64,000 nt of DNA from Thiohalocapsa sp. PB-PSB1 (GCA_016745215.1 CP050890.1:5332001-5396000); one strand, 5' to 3'; shown: positions 35,048 to 43,934, counted from the first letter of the stretch. Program-made: numbers and translations. The notes: generated by a model not told the origin, from the letters alone.

Positions 35048-35305
35048 TCAAATCGAATCGTAGTGACCGCCGATGGCGAAGACATAGATTGCGGTGTCGT
35101 CGAACCTGTAGATCAAATGGTCCTTCTGGCTGATTCTTCTCGACCAGAACCCGGAGAGGTTGTGGCGCAATGGCTCGGGCTTGCCAAGGCCGGTGGTGGG
35201 GTCGCCGCGCAGCATCTCCTTGAGGATCGCGCAGAGATTCTTGTGCATCTTCTTGTCGCGCTAGCGCAGATCCTCGTATACCAACCAGGTGCGCCCCTCA
35301 AACAC
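35048..35305 (-). pseudogene. YoeB-like toxin with internal amber codon
   Basis: GTG at 35305 overlaps the antitoxin's 3' end and gives VFEGRTWLVYEDLR, then TAG at 35261-35263. After it comes RDKKMHKNLCAILKEMLRGD and a normal YoeB end (KPEPLRHNLSGFWSRRI, LIYRFDDTAIYVFAIGGHYD). The stop falls early, so the toxin is either dead or made as a truncated protein from the internal ATG at 35248. The 3' end is 62 bp from the res start. Confidence 0.75.
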
Positions 35306-35588
35306 CAAGGATGTCATCCAACTGCTCTTGCGTCGGGCGATAGCCGGTCGCGCCTTGGTGAGTCGTGCTCGCCTCGGCGATCTGCCGCATCAGGCTGGAG
35401 TTTTGCAGCACATACAGGGTCTCTTGATCCCGCTCCCAATCTTCCGCGCTCATCACCACAAAGTCGGCGCCGACTCGGCGCGTGACGCGCAGCGGCGCGT
35501 GTTGCGCCGCCAACTGGTCTACAAAACCCTTCAAGCCTTCACGAAACTTGTTCACGGTGGTTGTGTTCACGGCTGTTGGCCTCTTCAT
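35298..35588 (-). CDS. Phd/YefM-family antitoxin
   Basis: A 96-residue protein with the family pattern TTTVNKFREGLKGFVDQLAA, VGADFVVMSAEDWERDQETL, YVLQNSSLMRQIAEA. It would bind the YoeB-like product encoded by the overlapping downstream gene and repress its own promoter. It sits between mod and res. Confidence 0.85.
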   Translation of the reverse strand: MKRPTAVNTTTVNKFREGLKGFVDQLAAQHAPLRVTRRVGADFVVMSAEDWERDQETLYVLQNSSLMRQIAEASTTHQGATGYRPTQEQLDDILGV

Positions 35589-35829
35589 GTACCGAGTTGC
35601 CGTACAGTTTAGGATAATCTCTCGAACGATGCCACGGCTGAACGAACACTCTGGGGCAAGCGCGACGCAATCGACTGGAGCTGTTCAAGCGCTGTCACAG
35701 AGACGCCGAGCAAGGGGGCAACAGGTCCGTGTTCTTCTCTCTGCGTCTCCGCGCCTCTGCGCGAGTCTCTTCTTGTTGCGTCGAAACAGCGACCAACCCC
35801 ATATCGAGGCCACACCCCACTGGCACCCT
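35589..35829. repeat. spacer between mod and antitoxin with dispersed CTCTGCG repeat
   Basis: No gene is supported. 35740-35775 holds CTCTGCGTCTCCGCGCCTCTG, one of several copies of a short palindrome-prone repeat (also near 8.70, 38.57, 38.63 and 38.68 kb, with variants in the 51-60 kb array leaders). Confidence 0.45.
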
Positions 35830-38544
35830 TCACGCCGCCGCCTCGCGCACCACCATCAACTCGTTGCCGCGCTCGTCGATCACCTTGACCGCGATCCGGC
35901 GGTGTGTGCCGAGGACGAAGGGCTCCGAGCAGGTGCCGGCCAGGTGGTCCCAGACCGAATCGTCGAAGCGCGCCTTCAGCGACTTCTGCAGGTTGTCCCA
36001 GGCCGAGGTCTTCGGGAAAAAGACCTGGCGCGCCATGAAGACCATGCTGTTGTAGTCGGTGTCGAGCATCCAGCAGGGCAGGTTCTCGGCGTGGATGGAC
36101 TCGGTCTCCAGGTCGTGGGGGCGGAAGATGTCGAGCCCCAGCAGCTCCACCTGGTAGAGCGGACGACCATCCGGCGTCTGCTCGCCGTTGGGCTTGAAGT
36201 CCACGTCGGGCAGGCCGGTGATGGAAAAGATCTCCGAAGTCTTGCTGGTCTTGAGCAGGTCGGACATCACCACGTCGGGGGTGACCGCGACATAGGTGCA
36301 CGGGATCTTGAGCTTGCCGTGGTTCTCCACCAGCTCCCGCGCCTTGGCCTGGATGGCGAAGCCGAACAGGTAGAGGGCATCGAACTTGCTATACCAGGCC
36401 TCGCGCGCTGCCTCCAGCACGGTGGCGGAGCCGATGGCGCCGTCCTGGGGGCCGAACATCACCGCGATGCGACGGTCTTGTCCGTTCTGCTCGACGGCCT
36501 CGGCGTGCAGGTGCTCATAGTCCTCCGTTGCCAGCGGTCGAACCTGGGCCAGCTCCAGCGCCTTGTTCTTGGGAAGGCGCAGGGTCTTGCTCTGACGCAG
36601 CACCTCGATCATGCGGTCGAGGTAGGCGCGCGGGTTCTCGTAGGCCGCCGCCGTCTCCTTGACCCCGTCCTGCTCCTCCAGCATCGAGCCGGCGGCCTGC
36701 ACCGTCGCCTCGACGCTGAACGGGCCGCAGACGCGGGTCACCTGCTTGTTCTGCTCCGGCCTGTCCACCAGGGTGACGGTCTCCGGCTCCTCGTCGTTGG
36801 CGATGGACTTCAGCGTGATCCGCGGCACCAGACCTCCGACCTCCTCGCCCTTGCGGTTCTGCTTGCGCCGGTAGACGAAGCCGCCGGCCGGGCCGGCCTT
36901 CGGCTCCTTCAATTCGTACCAGGGAAAGGTGGCGGTCAGCAGGCGCTGGCGGGCCAGGGCCAGCGGGACGCGGGAGGTGTCGCAGGTGATCCAGCGACGG
37001 CCCCATTGTTCGGCGACATAGGCGGTGGTGCCGGAGCCGCAGGTGGGGTCGAGGACCAAGTCGCCTGGGTCGGTGGTCATTTGAACGCAGCGTTCGATTA
37101 CTCCGATAGCGGTTTGAACCACGTACAACTTTGCCGACGCGAAGCTTCCGACCAAAACGTCATCCCAGACGTTGCCAATTGCGGAAAGCGGAAAGTCATC
37201 GTAGTAGGTCTTCACGCGCAGCTGACGGCCGTATGGAAACAACCGCCCTGAACTTGCGAGCCTGCCCATCCCATCAGCCGATACTCGCCAGTGCCTGCCG
37301 TTGGGACACACGTAGTTCTGTCCCTGAAATAGGAATGGCCGGGAGCCAAGTTCAGTTTCTCCTTGGGATGTCAGGTTGTCAGAAAGAAACCGGCGACCCT
37401 CGGGTGTAGGCATTTCTCCTCGCAGTTGAGCCTTAGTAAGCTTGACGTCCCCGCTCTTGGTCTCGACGTATTCAAAGAAGTCCTTCCGATCCTCTTTGCT
37501 GGTATAGACCTGTGAGTACCGGGTGGACTGAATGTTCTTCGCATACCAAAGCAAGCTATCGAATGTCTTATCGATCAAATCAGCGCCACGTCCAGTAGTT
37601 GTCTTAAATGCAATCTCCGCGCAATAGTTCTCTGCCCTAAATACCTCATCGAGAACTTCACGGACGTGGTGACGGTTCTCATCCGAAATCTGCACAAAGA
37701 CACTACCGCTCTCGGTCAACAACTCCCTCGCCAATAGCAACCTATCCCGCAGATAGGTCAAATAGGAGTGCAGCCCCAGCTCCCAGGTGTCGCGATAGGC
37801 CTTGACCATCTCCGGCTCGCGGATCATCTCGTCGTCCTGGCCGTGCTTGACGTCCCGCTTGCGCACGAAGGGCTGGAAGTTGGAGCCGAATTTCACCCCG
37901 TAGGGCGGGTCCATGTAGATCATCTGGACCTGGCCGCCGAGGCCCTCGTATTCGAGCAGGGAGTTCATGACCTGCAGCGAGTCGCCGAGCACCATGCGGT
38001 TGGTCCAGGGACCCTTGTGCTCGTAGGCGTCGAGCTTGTCGGCGATGTCCAGTTGCGGATCGCCGAACAGGTCGAGGTTCGTGCCGATCGCCTTGTAGCT
38101 GTCGAGGGTCTCCAGGATGGCCCGGGTCGCGTGGCGTTCGTGGACGAACAGCGGGATGGTCGGCACCGCGATCTCGCGCCGCTCCGCCTTGCCGGTCCAG
38201 TTGAGAAAGGGCTGGGTCAGGCTCTTGAGGCGGGCGACGCACTCGGCGATGGAGGCGAAGGTCTCGTCGGTACCCTGCCAGCGCTGGGGCGTGGAGAAGA
38301 CCGCCTGCTCACCCTGTTCCGCCGCCTCGCTGATCCGCTCCAGCAGCCATTCGGCCATCTCCCGCTCGGCGTTCTCGTCCCAGCACAGCTCCGGGGCGAG
38401 GGAGGAGTCGTAGCGGTAGGTCTTGGCCCCCTTGCGCTCGGCGAACTCGGGCTGCACGCCCACGTCGGGGCGCTGCACCGCCTCCTGCGAGTGGGTGTAG
38501 GTATCCGCCTGCTGGGCAACAGCGTCTTGTTTGTTCTTGGGCAT
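35830..38544 (-). CDS. mod: type III-like DNA methyltransferase (Mod)
   Basis: A 904-residue beta-class N6-adenine/N4-cytosine methyltransferase. Motif IV is YMDPPYGVKFG in the N-terminal third and motif I (SAM binding) is LDPTCGSGTTAYVAEQWG after it, with a specificity region around them. The C-terminal third (about residues 600-900) is less conserved and may contact Res. It lies upstream of the antitoxin-toxin pair and res on the same strand. The start MPKNKQDAVAQQ at 38544 follows a dispersed repeat that must contain the promoter region. Confidence 0.9.
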   Translation of the reverse strand: MPKNKQDAVAQQADTYTHSQEAVQRPDVGVQPEFAERKGAKTYRYDSSLAPELCWDENAEREMAEWLLERISEAAEQGEQAVFSTPQRWQGTDETFASIAECVARLKSLTQPFLNWTGKAERREIAVPTIPLFVHERHATRAILETLDSYKAIGTNLDLFGDPQLDIADKLDAYEHKGPWTNRMVLGDSLQVMNSLLEYEGLGGQVQMIYMDPPYGVKFGSNFQPFVRKRDVKHGQDDEMIREPEMVKAYRDTWELGLHSYLTYLRDRLLLARELLTESGSVFVQISDENRHHVREVLDEVFRAENYCAEIAFKTTTGRGADLIDKTFDSLLWYAKNIQSTRYSQVYTSKEDRKDFFEYVETKSGDVKLTKAQLRGEMPTPEGRRFLSDNLTSQGETELGSRPFLFQGQNYVCPNGRHWRVSADGMGRLASSGRLFPYGRQLRVKTYYDDFPLSAIGNVWDDVLVGSFASAKLYVVQTAIGVIERCVQMTTDPGDLVLDPTCGSGTTAYVAEQWGRRWITCDTSRVPLALARQRLLTATFPWYELKEPKAGPAGGFVYRRKQNRKGEEVGGLVPRITLKSIANDEEPETVTLVDRPEQNKQVTRVCGPFSVEATVQAAGSMLEEQDGVKETAAAYENPRAYLDRMIEVLRQSKTLRLPKNKALELAQVRPLATEDYEHLHAEAVEQNGQDRRIAVMFGPQDGAIGSATVLEAAREAWYSKFDALYLFGFAIQAKARELVENHGKLKIPCTYVAVTPDVVMSDLLKTSKTSEIFSITGLPDVDFKPNGEQTPDGRPLYQVELLGLDIFRPHDLETESIHAENLPCWMLDTDYNSMVFMARQVFFPKTSAWDNLQKSLKARFDDSVWDHLAGTCSEPFVLGTHRRIAVKVIDERGNELMVVREAAA

Positions 38545-38559
38545 GGGTTCGTTTCTCTT

Positions 38560-38712
38560 GTCGTTCTCTGCGTCTCCGCGCCTCTGCGCGATTCATCCAG
38601 CTCTTGAAAAGGTCTCGCGCAGAGGCGCAGAGGCGCAGAGAATACCGGACGAGGTCTTGTTGCTTATCTTCTGTCGTTCTCTGCGTCTCCGCGCCTCTGC
38701 GCGATTTATCCA
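38560..38712. repeat. CTCTGCG dispersed repeats, three copies including an inverted one
   Basis: CTCTGCGTCTCCGCGCCTCTG occurs at about 38567 and again at about 38680. The inverted form CGCAGAGGCGCAGAGGCGCA lies at about 38619-38640. Together they can form an extended hairpin upstream of mod. Confidence 0.55.
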
Positions 38713-39090
38713 AAGAAATAAAAAAGGACACCAAAGAAATAAAAAAGAAAGAAATAAAAAAAGAAATAAAAAAGGACACCCACTTTGATGAAATAAAAAA
38801 AAATAAAAAAGGAAAAAAAATAAAAAAGGACACCCACTTTGATTGCGTTGATTGCGATTGCGACCAACATAAGGCGCGCAATTGCCCAACTGCTCGGCAC
38901 CGGAGGCATGGGCAAGACCAAGGCATCCCGCAAACCAATGATCTGTTGCCAACAAATAAAGTGGGTGTCCTTTTTCTTCTGTTTCCTTTTTCTTCTGTTG
39001 GTGTCCTTTTTCTTCTGTTCTTCTTTTTTCTTCTTTTCCTTTTTCTTCTTTTTCTTTTTGGTGTCCTTTTTCTTTTTTTCTTCGTTGAAA
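38713..39090. repeat. A-rich / T-rich facing repeats with GGACACC motif
   Basis: 38713-38840 is almost pure A/G, made of units such as AAATAAAAAAGGACACC, three of them continuing into CACTTTGAT. 38956-39090 is almost pure T/C with GTGGGTGTCCTTTTTCTTC units, the reverse sense. The pattern resembles the ends that flank REP-associated (RAYT/IS200-like) elements. The 38841-38955 interior shows no recognisable gene. A related motif recurs near 40268 and 40367. Confidence 0.5.
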
Positions 39091-39097
39091 AGCGGTT

Positions 39098-39468
39098 GCC
39101 GGATCGAAGCGCTGCAACTGGAGAAACGCGAGCGTCTTGAGCCGGCGCTGGCCTTCGATATGATCATCGTCTGGCGCGTCTTGCACCTCAGCATGCTCGG
39201 GCGTGAGTGTCCGGAGATGCCCTGCAACAGGGTGTTTTCCGATGAAGCATGGCAGGCCCTGTACTTGGTCATCCAGCGCCAGCCACCGCCCGATGAGCCG
39301 CCATCACTCGACACCATAGTACGCATGGTCGCCACCCTTGGTGGCTTCCTCAACCGCAAGCACCATGGTTTCCCTGGCCCGCAAACACTCTGGATCAGTC
39401 TCCAACGGACCGCCGACTTCGTGCTCGCGTTGGGAGCGCAGCGCAGCATCGGGGAGAGTTATGGGTAA
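39098..39468 (+). pseudogene. IS4-family transposase, C-terminal fragment
   Basis: Reads LEKRERLEPALAFDMIIVWR, VLHLSMLGRECPEMPCNRVF, then MVATLGGFLNRKHHGFPGPQ and TLWISLQRTADF. This is the end of Tn5/IS4-type transposases. The 5' part is replaced by the T-rich repeat, so only about 120 codons remain. Confidence 0.75.
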
Positions 39469-39566
39469 TGGTATGTAATCTTCATGGCTATCCGACATGG
39501 CTCCTAACGCCGAGGCTCAGTGGTGCGAGTTTATGCGCATCCGCTGGAGCCCTTTGTTATGTTTTC

Positions 39567-39830
39567 CTATTCGTAATGAGTCCATAGCCGAATAACTTTG
39601 ACTACGTGCTCCTTTTCCAAAACTTGGTAAACGATGCGGTGCTGGATATTGATTCTTCTTGAGTAGGCCCCCGCCAGATCACCCACCAATTTTTCATACG
39701 GTGGCGGATTCTGATACGCATCTTCTTCAAGCACCCTGAGTAGGCTCTGTGCTTTCTCCTTCAGACCCGAGGCGGCGAGTTTCTTGGCATCCTTTTGCGC
39801 CTGCTTCGTGTAAACCAACTGCCATTTCAC
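39567..39830 (-). CDS. yoeB: Txe/YoeB-family toxin
   Basis: An 87-residue RelE-superfamily mRNA interferase. It reads VKWQLVYTKQAQKDAKKLAA, then YSRRINIQHRIVYQVLEKEH and ends RLWTHYE, the family's C-terminal His-Tyr. GTG at 39830 overlaps the antitoxin stop by 4 bp and is preferred to the frame opening at 39851. Intact, unlike the copy at 35 kb. Confidence 0.9.
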   Translation of the reverse strand: MKWQLVYTKQAQKDAKKLAASGLKEKAQSLLRVLEEDAYQNPPPYEKLVGDLAGAYSRRINIQHRIVYQVLEKEHVVKVIRLWTHYE

Positions 39831-40069
39831 CAATCGAGTTCCTGGGCGCACTCTGATGGCGGGATTTTCATGCCTTCCTGAATCGATTCGCGCATTCCTG
39901 GGATAGCCAACAAGTTCAGAGTTTCAGATATCGCATTCCAATCTTCTTCCGAAATCAGAACGGCGTTACTTCTTTTTCCTTTAATGACAATTGGTTGATG
40001 GGATTCGGCAGCTTCATCAATCAAGCTGTAAAGCCTTGATCGTGCCTCGGTTGCGTTGAGAATAGTCAT
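39827..40069 (-). CDS. yefM: YefM/Phd-family antitoxin
   Basis: An 80-residue antitoxin: MTILNATEARSRLYSLIDEA, IVIKGKRSNAVLISEEDWNA, then the toxin-binding tail. Coupled to the toxin by a 4-bp overlap. A Shine-Dalgarno AGGAGG lies upstream (near 40078-40083). The pair would be autoregulated. Confidence 0.9.
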   Translation of the reverse strand: MTILNATEARSRLYSLIDEAAESHQPIVIKGKRSNAVLISEEDWNAISETLNLLAIPGMRESIQEGMKIPPSECAQELDW

Positions 40070-40155
40070 TTTGCAGGCCTCCTGGATAGAAGCGTACGAT
40101 ATTCCGTACGCAATCGCAAGACGGTTTGATCAAACATAACGCCACGAATCACCAG

Positions 40156-40196
40156 CCCGAAAAAGGGTTGCTCCTTGGTCGCAACCCTTTTTCGGG
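40156..40196. terminator. perfect hairpin with T-tract, possibly bidirectional terminator
   Basis: A perfect 16-bp stem CCCGAAAAAGGGTTGC / GCAACCCTTTTTCGGG with a 9-nt loop. The T-run lies inside the stem, so it would act as an attenuating hairpin rather than a canonical stem plus U-tract. It is upstream of the YefM promoter region. Confidence 0.45.
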
Positions 40197-40631
40197 TCCG
40201 CGTGAATTCGTTAGTTAGCGCTGTATATATCCTACATTCCGCGCGAGCCCTGTCGCGACTTCGGACAGGAAAAAAAAGGACACTCTTTTTGGTTCATTTC
40301 ATTTTGGTTGCACCCATTTTGATTGCACCACAACCCATTCAGGATCGGCTAGGAACTAGCAAGTAAAGTGGGTGTACTTTTGTTCTTTGAACATCTGGTT
40401 GCGCAGATCATCGAGGAGTCACTGTCGCGGACAGCAACTTCGCCACGTCGGGGTTGATCGCCTGGCTACCGTATTCAGTTGCCCGATGGAGACTGCATCG
40501 AAGCAACCTGATATCGGCTGGCGATTTTGCGCGATCTCGGTCTGGGACCGATTGCTGGCGCAGCACGGGGCATAACTGTCCATTATTCTGCAGTATCACG
40601 CGCCAACAGACGCCCGGTATCCTATACCTGC
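40197..40631. other. gene-free spacer with a GGACAC-type repeat remnant
   Basis: No gene is supported. AAAAAAAAGGACACTCTTTTT at about 40268 and AAAGTGGGTGTACTTTTG at about 40366 repeat the motifs of the 38.7-39.1 kb region and probably bound another decayed REP-type element. Confidence 0.35.
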
Positions 40632-42083
40632 TCAGGACGCTGGTGCAGCGGCCGGTACCACAGGTACGAAGCTCCCGTGAAATCCGGGAGGAACATGGTG
40701 CGGCAGCCGATAGCGTGCCAGGGTGGCCAGGCTTGTTGCATCCAGCACATAGAACTCGCTGCGATGCAGTGCCGCGCTGTAGGCCAGCATCAGGATCCAG
40801 CCGGCGCCCTCTTGCCGGTTGTGTGGGTCGGGCACGAAGAGTGGCTCGCCGACGATATCCTGGCCGAAGTCCCGCCGTTGCTCCGTACGCCCAAGCAGGT
40901 CCAGGCATAGGATCTGGGTCTGGAAGGGGTCGTTGCGTTCGCTCGGGGCCGCCGCGGTCCAGAGGAACCTATAGTCTCGAGTGTGCTGACGCGGGTCGAT
41001 CGTCGGCAGATCCCCGGCGGTGGCGAACAAGACTTCGCTGTCGGCCTGTTGCATACCCAGACGGAGCGTTGTGCGCACCAGCGCGGGCTGGGGATACATG
41101 CTGGCGCGGCCCTCAATAATTTCACGCACCTGCGCGGCACTTGGCAGATCCTCCAGGCGCAGGCCGTCCACAACGATGTCGTCGCCGGCTTGAAAGCCAT
41201 TGCTGAAATGGAAAATGAAGCCTGGTTCGGTCAACCATGAGCCGACGACACGAAAATCGTCGCGGGAAACAGCAATTACTCGTGTCGGTTTGCCGCTGCC
41301 GTGCAGGGTGTCTACTGGCGTTGCCAGTCCGGAAAGCGCACGCGGGACATCGAACACGACCGAGGGCAGGAAGAACACCAGATAGTTTGGGGTCAGCACG
41401 AAGTCGTGTACGAAAGACAGGGCCTTTAGGGTGATGTGGCCAGGTGCCGCCATGCGTCCATCGGGCTGCACCTGATACAGCATGAGCCGAGGTTTGAATC
41501 CGTTGGCCGTGCCGAAATTATACAGCACGCCCGTCTCAGGGCAGATGCGAGGGTGGGCGCTGAAAGGCAGCTCTGTATTCAGCATGCGCTCCAGCGGCGA
41601 GAACGTATTACGCAGCCGACCTTGGAAATCGTAACGGCCCAAGGTGGCGAGGGTGTCCTTATCTAAGGCATGCGGCAAGCCGCCTTCCCACAGGGCCAAC
41701 AATTTGCCACCGAACTCGATGACGCCGGTATTGGCGGCATTTTTGAATCGTAGCCGCAGGGCATTGCGTGCCAGCCCTCCCGGGAGGTTGGTGCCGAACG
41801 AGCGGTACAGAGGGCGGCCAGCGCGCAGCTCTTCAGTCAGCTCGCGTGTGCGCACGTAGCGGTTGCGATAATGAATGCCCGTGTCACTCAGTTCCAGCCG
41901 CAGGATCATGCCGTCACCGTCGAATGGGTGACCATAACGGTGGCCGCAGATCTCGTGTCGGCCGGGTCCGTTGCGATACAGCAGGCCGCGAAGTCCTGTG
42001 GGCAATTGTCCTTCCACAGGGTCCAGCTGTGTATCCAATTCGTCCTCCACGGTCTGAGTCGCGCGTATGTAGACGTCCAGCAT
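40632..42083 (-). CDS. carotenoid cleavage oxygenase family protein
   Basis: A 483-residue RPE65/carotenoid-oxygenase-type enzyme. The N-terminus has GLLYRNGPGRHE and FDGDGMI. The four iron-binding histidines are likely in FSAHPRICPETG, SFVHDFVLT, FIFHFSNGF and PPGFHGSFVP. It would use O2 to split a carotenoid or stilbene double bond. ATG at 42083 (MLDVYIRATQ) is preferred, though the frame stays open to 42140. It stands alone between repeats. Confidence 0.9.
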   Translation of the reverse strand: MLDVYIRATQTVEDELDTQLDPVEGQLPTGLRGLLYRNGPGRHEICGHRYGHPFDGDGMILRLELSDTGIHYRNRYVRTRELTEELRAGRPLYRSFGTNLPGGLARNALRLRFKNAANTGVIEFGGKLLALWEGGLPHALDKDTLATLGRYDFQGRLRNTFSPLERMLNTELPFSAHPRICPETGVLYNFGTANGFKPRLMLYQVQPDGRMAAPGHITLKALSFVHDFVLTPNYLVFFLPSVVFDVPRALSGLATPVDTLHGSGKPTRVIAVSRDDFRVVGSWLTEPGFIFHFSNGFQAGDDIVVDGLRLEDLPSAAQVREIIEGRASMYPQPALVRTTLRLGMQQADSEVLFATAGDLPTIDPRQHTRDYRFLWTAAAPSERNDPFQTQILCLDLLGRTEQRRDFGQDIVGEPLFVPDPHNRQEGAGWILMLAYSAALHRSEFYVLDATSLATLARYRLPHHVPPGFHGSFVPVVPAAAPAS

Positions 42084-42285
42084 GGGAGAGGGTCCAGTTG
42101 GATGAGTGCGCGCGCGTTGCGTGCCGTTGACTGCGTGCATAGGCTTAAGTTCGTATGGCGTTGGTGGCGCGGTTGGGATGGCCTGCGAGATGTTGTTTGC
42201 CGTCGCTGAGATGGCTTGGTGTCGAGGCGAGTTCCCTAGGCTGAGTATTTAGTTCACCTATATTAGGGCGTGCTGCGGGCGTGCC

Positions 42286-42400
42286 TAGGAGGCTGTCCGA
42301 AAACGGAGCGAACGGGTACAATCGCCGCTCCTCCCGGACAGGCAGGCGTTTAGCGCTGGTACAATCGCCGCTCCTCCCGGACAGTTAGGCGTTTAGCGCT
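42286..42400. repeat. 43-bp tandem duplication beside a TAGGAGGCTGTCCG end
   Basis: TAGGAGGCTGTCCGAAAA at 42286 is the end sequence of repeat D. It is followed by two copies of a 43-bp unit, GGTACAATCGCCGCTCCTCC with CGGACAG..AGGCGTTTAGCGCT (42315-42357 and 42358-42400), differing by a few bases. The CCCGGACAG within each unit is an internal match to the D end. Confidence 0.6.
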
Positions 42401-42525
42401 CTGCCAAGCTCGCAGAGTGGAGTGGCGCACAACGATTATCGTCGTGTGCCAAGGCGAACGTGGCGCTCGGATACCCCGTTTCCCATTTTGGGCACGGCGA
42501 CGCACGGCTGAGATGAACCGATAGC

Positions 42526-42630
42526 TAGGAGGTTGTCCGAGAACTCAGAGCACGCACAACATATAGCGCCTACAATCGAGTTGTGCACGCTATATCTTGT
42601 GTCTTATTTTCATTCTCGGACAGCCTCCTA
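42526..42630. mobile_element. MITE-like element family D
   Basis: A 105-bp element with terminal inverted repeats TAGGAGGTTGTCCGAGAA and TTCTCGGACAGCCTCCTA (one mismatch). Its interior has an inverted pair around TATAGCG and CGCTATA. It is joined directly to MITE C copy 2, sharing the TA. Confidence 0.65.
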
Positions 42631-42880
42631 GGCTGTCGAAATCTGCAGTCTCACTAAACCAAGCGCTTCCCGGTTTATGGATGCTTAGTCGGTGTCGGGA
42701 TCGGTGTCAAGGTCAGAAATGAGGGATTGGTATCGAGCTGGCTGCTTTGATCGATGAGCGGATTCGATTCCGATTCCGATAGCGACCCCGACACCGATTC
42801 GGCTTCCCCAGTGCGTTCGATGAAGCAATCCAAGACCCGGAATCGGTTTGGCATCAAAACTCAGGTCATTTCGACAGCCT
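42629..42880. mobile_element. MITE family C, copy 2 (inverted relative to copy 1)
   Basis: A 252-bp element with TAGGCTGTCGAAAT at the left and ATTTCGACAGCCT at the right. The interior is the reverse complement of 8439-8690 with small differences. Here the microsatellite reads GATTCCGATTCCGATAGCGA and is shorter. Confidence 0.75.
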
Positions 42881-42881
42881 C

Positions 42882-43215
42882 GGACCGACCTGACCGTCCT
42901 GCTCGTCTCCAGCGACGGCAGCCGCAGCCTCGGCGACATCGGCCTGGCGTTCAACAAGACCCGCGATCAGGGCAGCAAGATCTGCTCGACTGGGCCGACG
43001 ACCCTGATCTGGACCGGGCCCTGGTCCAGCCGCACATCGCCAATGGCAAGGCCTACGACCCAACCGGCCCGAGGACCTTCATGACCGTCGCGACGCGGAT
43101 GCGCCTGGGCGGGCGCGAGCCGACGCCAAGCCGTCGTTCAGCGGCGACGATGCTTGGGATAGGCGCTACATTTGCGCCGGATTCGGGCTGCCGGAGGTGG
43201 AGTAGCCGGTATGGA
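42882..43215 (+). pseudogene. decayed coding remnant, not identified
   Basis: The sequence has protein-like stretches in different frames: DLTVLLVSSDGSRSLGDIGL, then in another frame LLDWADDPDLDRALVQPHIA and NGKAYDPTGPRTFMTVATRM. The frame changes near 42970 and stops follow near 43205. I do not recognise the parent gene. Confidence 0.3.
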
Positions 43216-43267
43216 GAGGACCTATGCCGATCCTCAGTCGAATCAAGCCAGCAACGCCGGTAAGGTT

Positions 43268-43337
43268 GGGCCTCAGAATAATGTGGTTGCTATCGGATGT
43301 GTTGTTTGAATGCATTGTGTCGCCTGCGTTACATGGC
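43268..43337. repeat. dispersed repeat F, copy 1
   Basis: CCTCAGAATAATGTGGTTGC, TATCGGATGTG and ATTGTGTCGCCTGCGTTACA form a block that recurs inverted at about 63758-63827. A family A repeat end (CAATCGCCT) follows at 43364. Confidence 0.5.
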
Positions 43338-43368
43338 TCTTCCTTAGCGATTTTTCTCCGGCAATCGC

Positions 43369-43860
43369 CTAAGCCCTGTCGGCAGCCTGCTCGCCACGGA
43401 AGCTCGCGATCAACACAAGCAGAACGCCAACAAGAATGGCGCTGTCGGCCAGATTGAACGCGGGCCATGGGTTGAACAGCGCCAGCGGAATGAATGGCAG
43501 GTAAACCTGCACAAAGTCGATGACATGGCCAAGCAGAATGCGGTCGATCAGGTTGCCCAAGGCACCGCCGACCAGGAGCGCAAGCGCGGCGGCAAGCACC
43601 TTCTCGCCCGGCTCGAGCCGCAGCAGCCAGGCCACCAGGACCGCCGTGACCAGCAACGCAAAGCCTGAGAATAACCAGCGCTGCCAGCCGCCGGCATCTG
43701 CCAGGAAGCTGAATGCGGCACCCTCGTTGAACATCAGAGTCAGATTCAAATTGGGCAGTAATTGAATCGACTGATAGGGCACCAGAGTGCCCATAATCCA
43801 CCATTTGGTGGCCTGATCGAATAGGACGATGGCAACAGAGAGCCAGAGCCAGGACTTCAT
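43369..43860 (-). CDS. lspA: lipoprotein signal peptidase II
   Basis: A 163-residue inner-membrane aspartic protease that cleaves prolipoprotein signal peptides. Four hydrophobic helices are visible. The conserved blocks are NEGAAFSFL, GGALGNLIDRI (catalytic Asp) and FNLADSAI (second Asp). Start at 43860 (MKSWLWLSVA) is the normal one; an upstream extension to 43908 is ignored. It follows ileS by 74 bp, the usual gammaproteobacterial order. Confidence 0.95.
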   Translation of the reverse strand: MKSWLWLSVAIVLFDQATKWWIMGTLVPYQSIQLLPNLNLTLMFNEGAAFSFLADAGGWQRWLFSGFALLVTAVLVAWLLRLEPGEKVLAAALALLVGGALGNLIDRILLGHVIDFVQVYLPFIPLALFNPWPAFNLADSAILVGVLLVLIASFRGEQAADRA

Positions 43861-43934
43861 GGTATGTCGATCCAATAGCAACGGAGTGACAAGTCGAAGA
43901 GTATGCACAGCGATAAAATCGCTCGGGGCTTGCG

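Noticed and set aside
35482..37251. A 589-codon forward frame opposite the methyltransferase gene
   Set aside because: The methyltransferase motifs are on the reverse strand; the forward frame is an antisense shadow.
38593..39449. Lys/Glu-rich and Phe-rich frames at the purine/pyrimidine tracts
   Set aside because: They are translations of A/G and T/C repeats and have no protein-like organisation.
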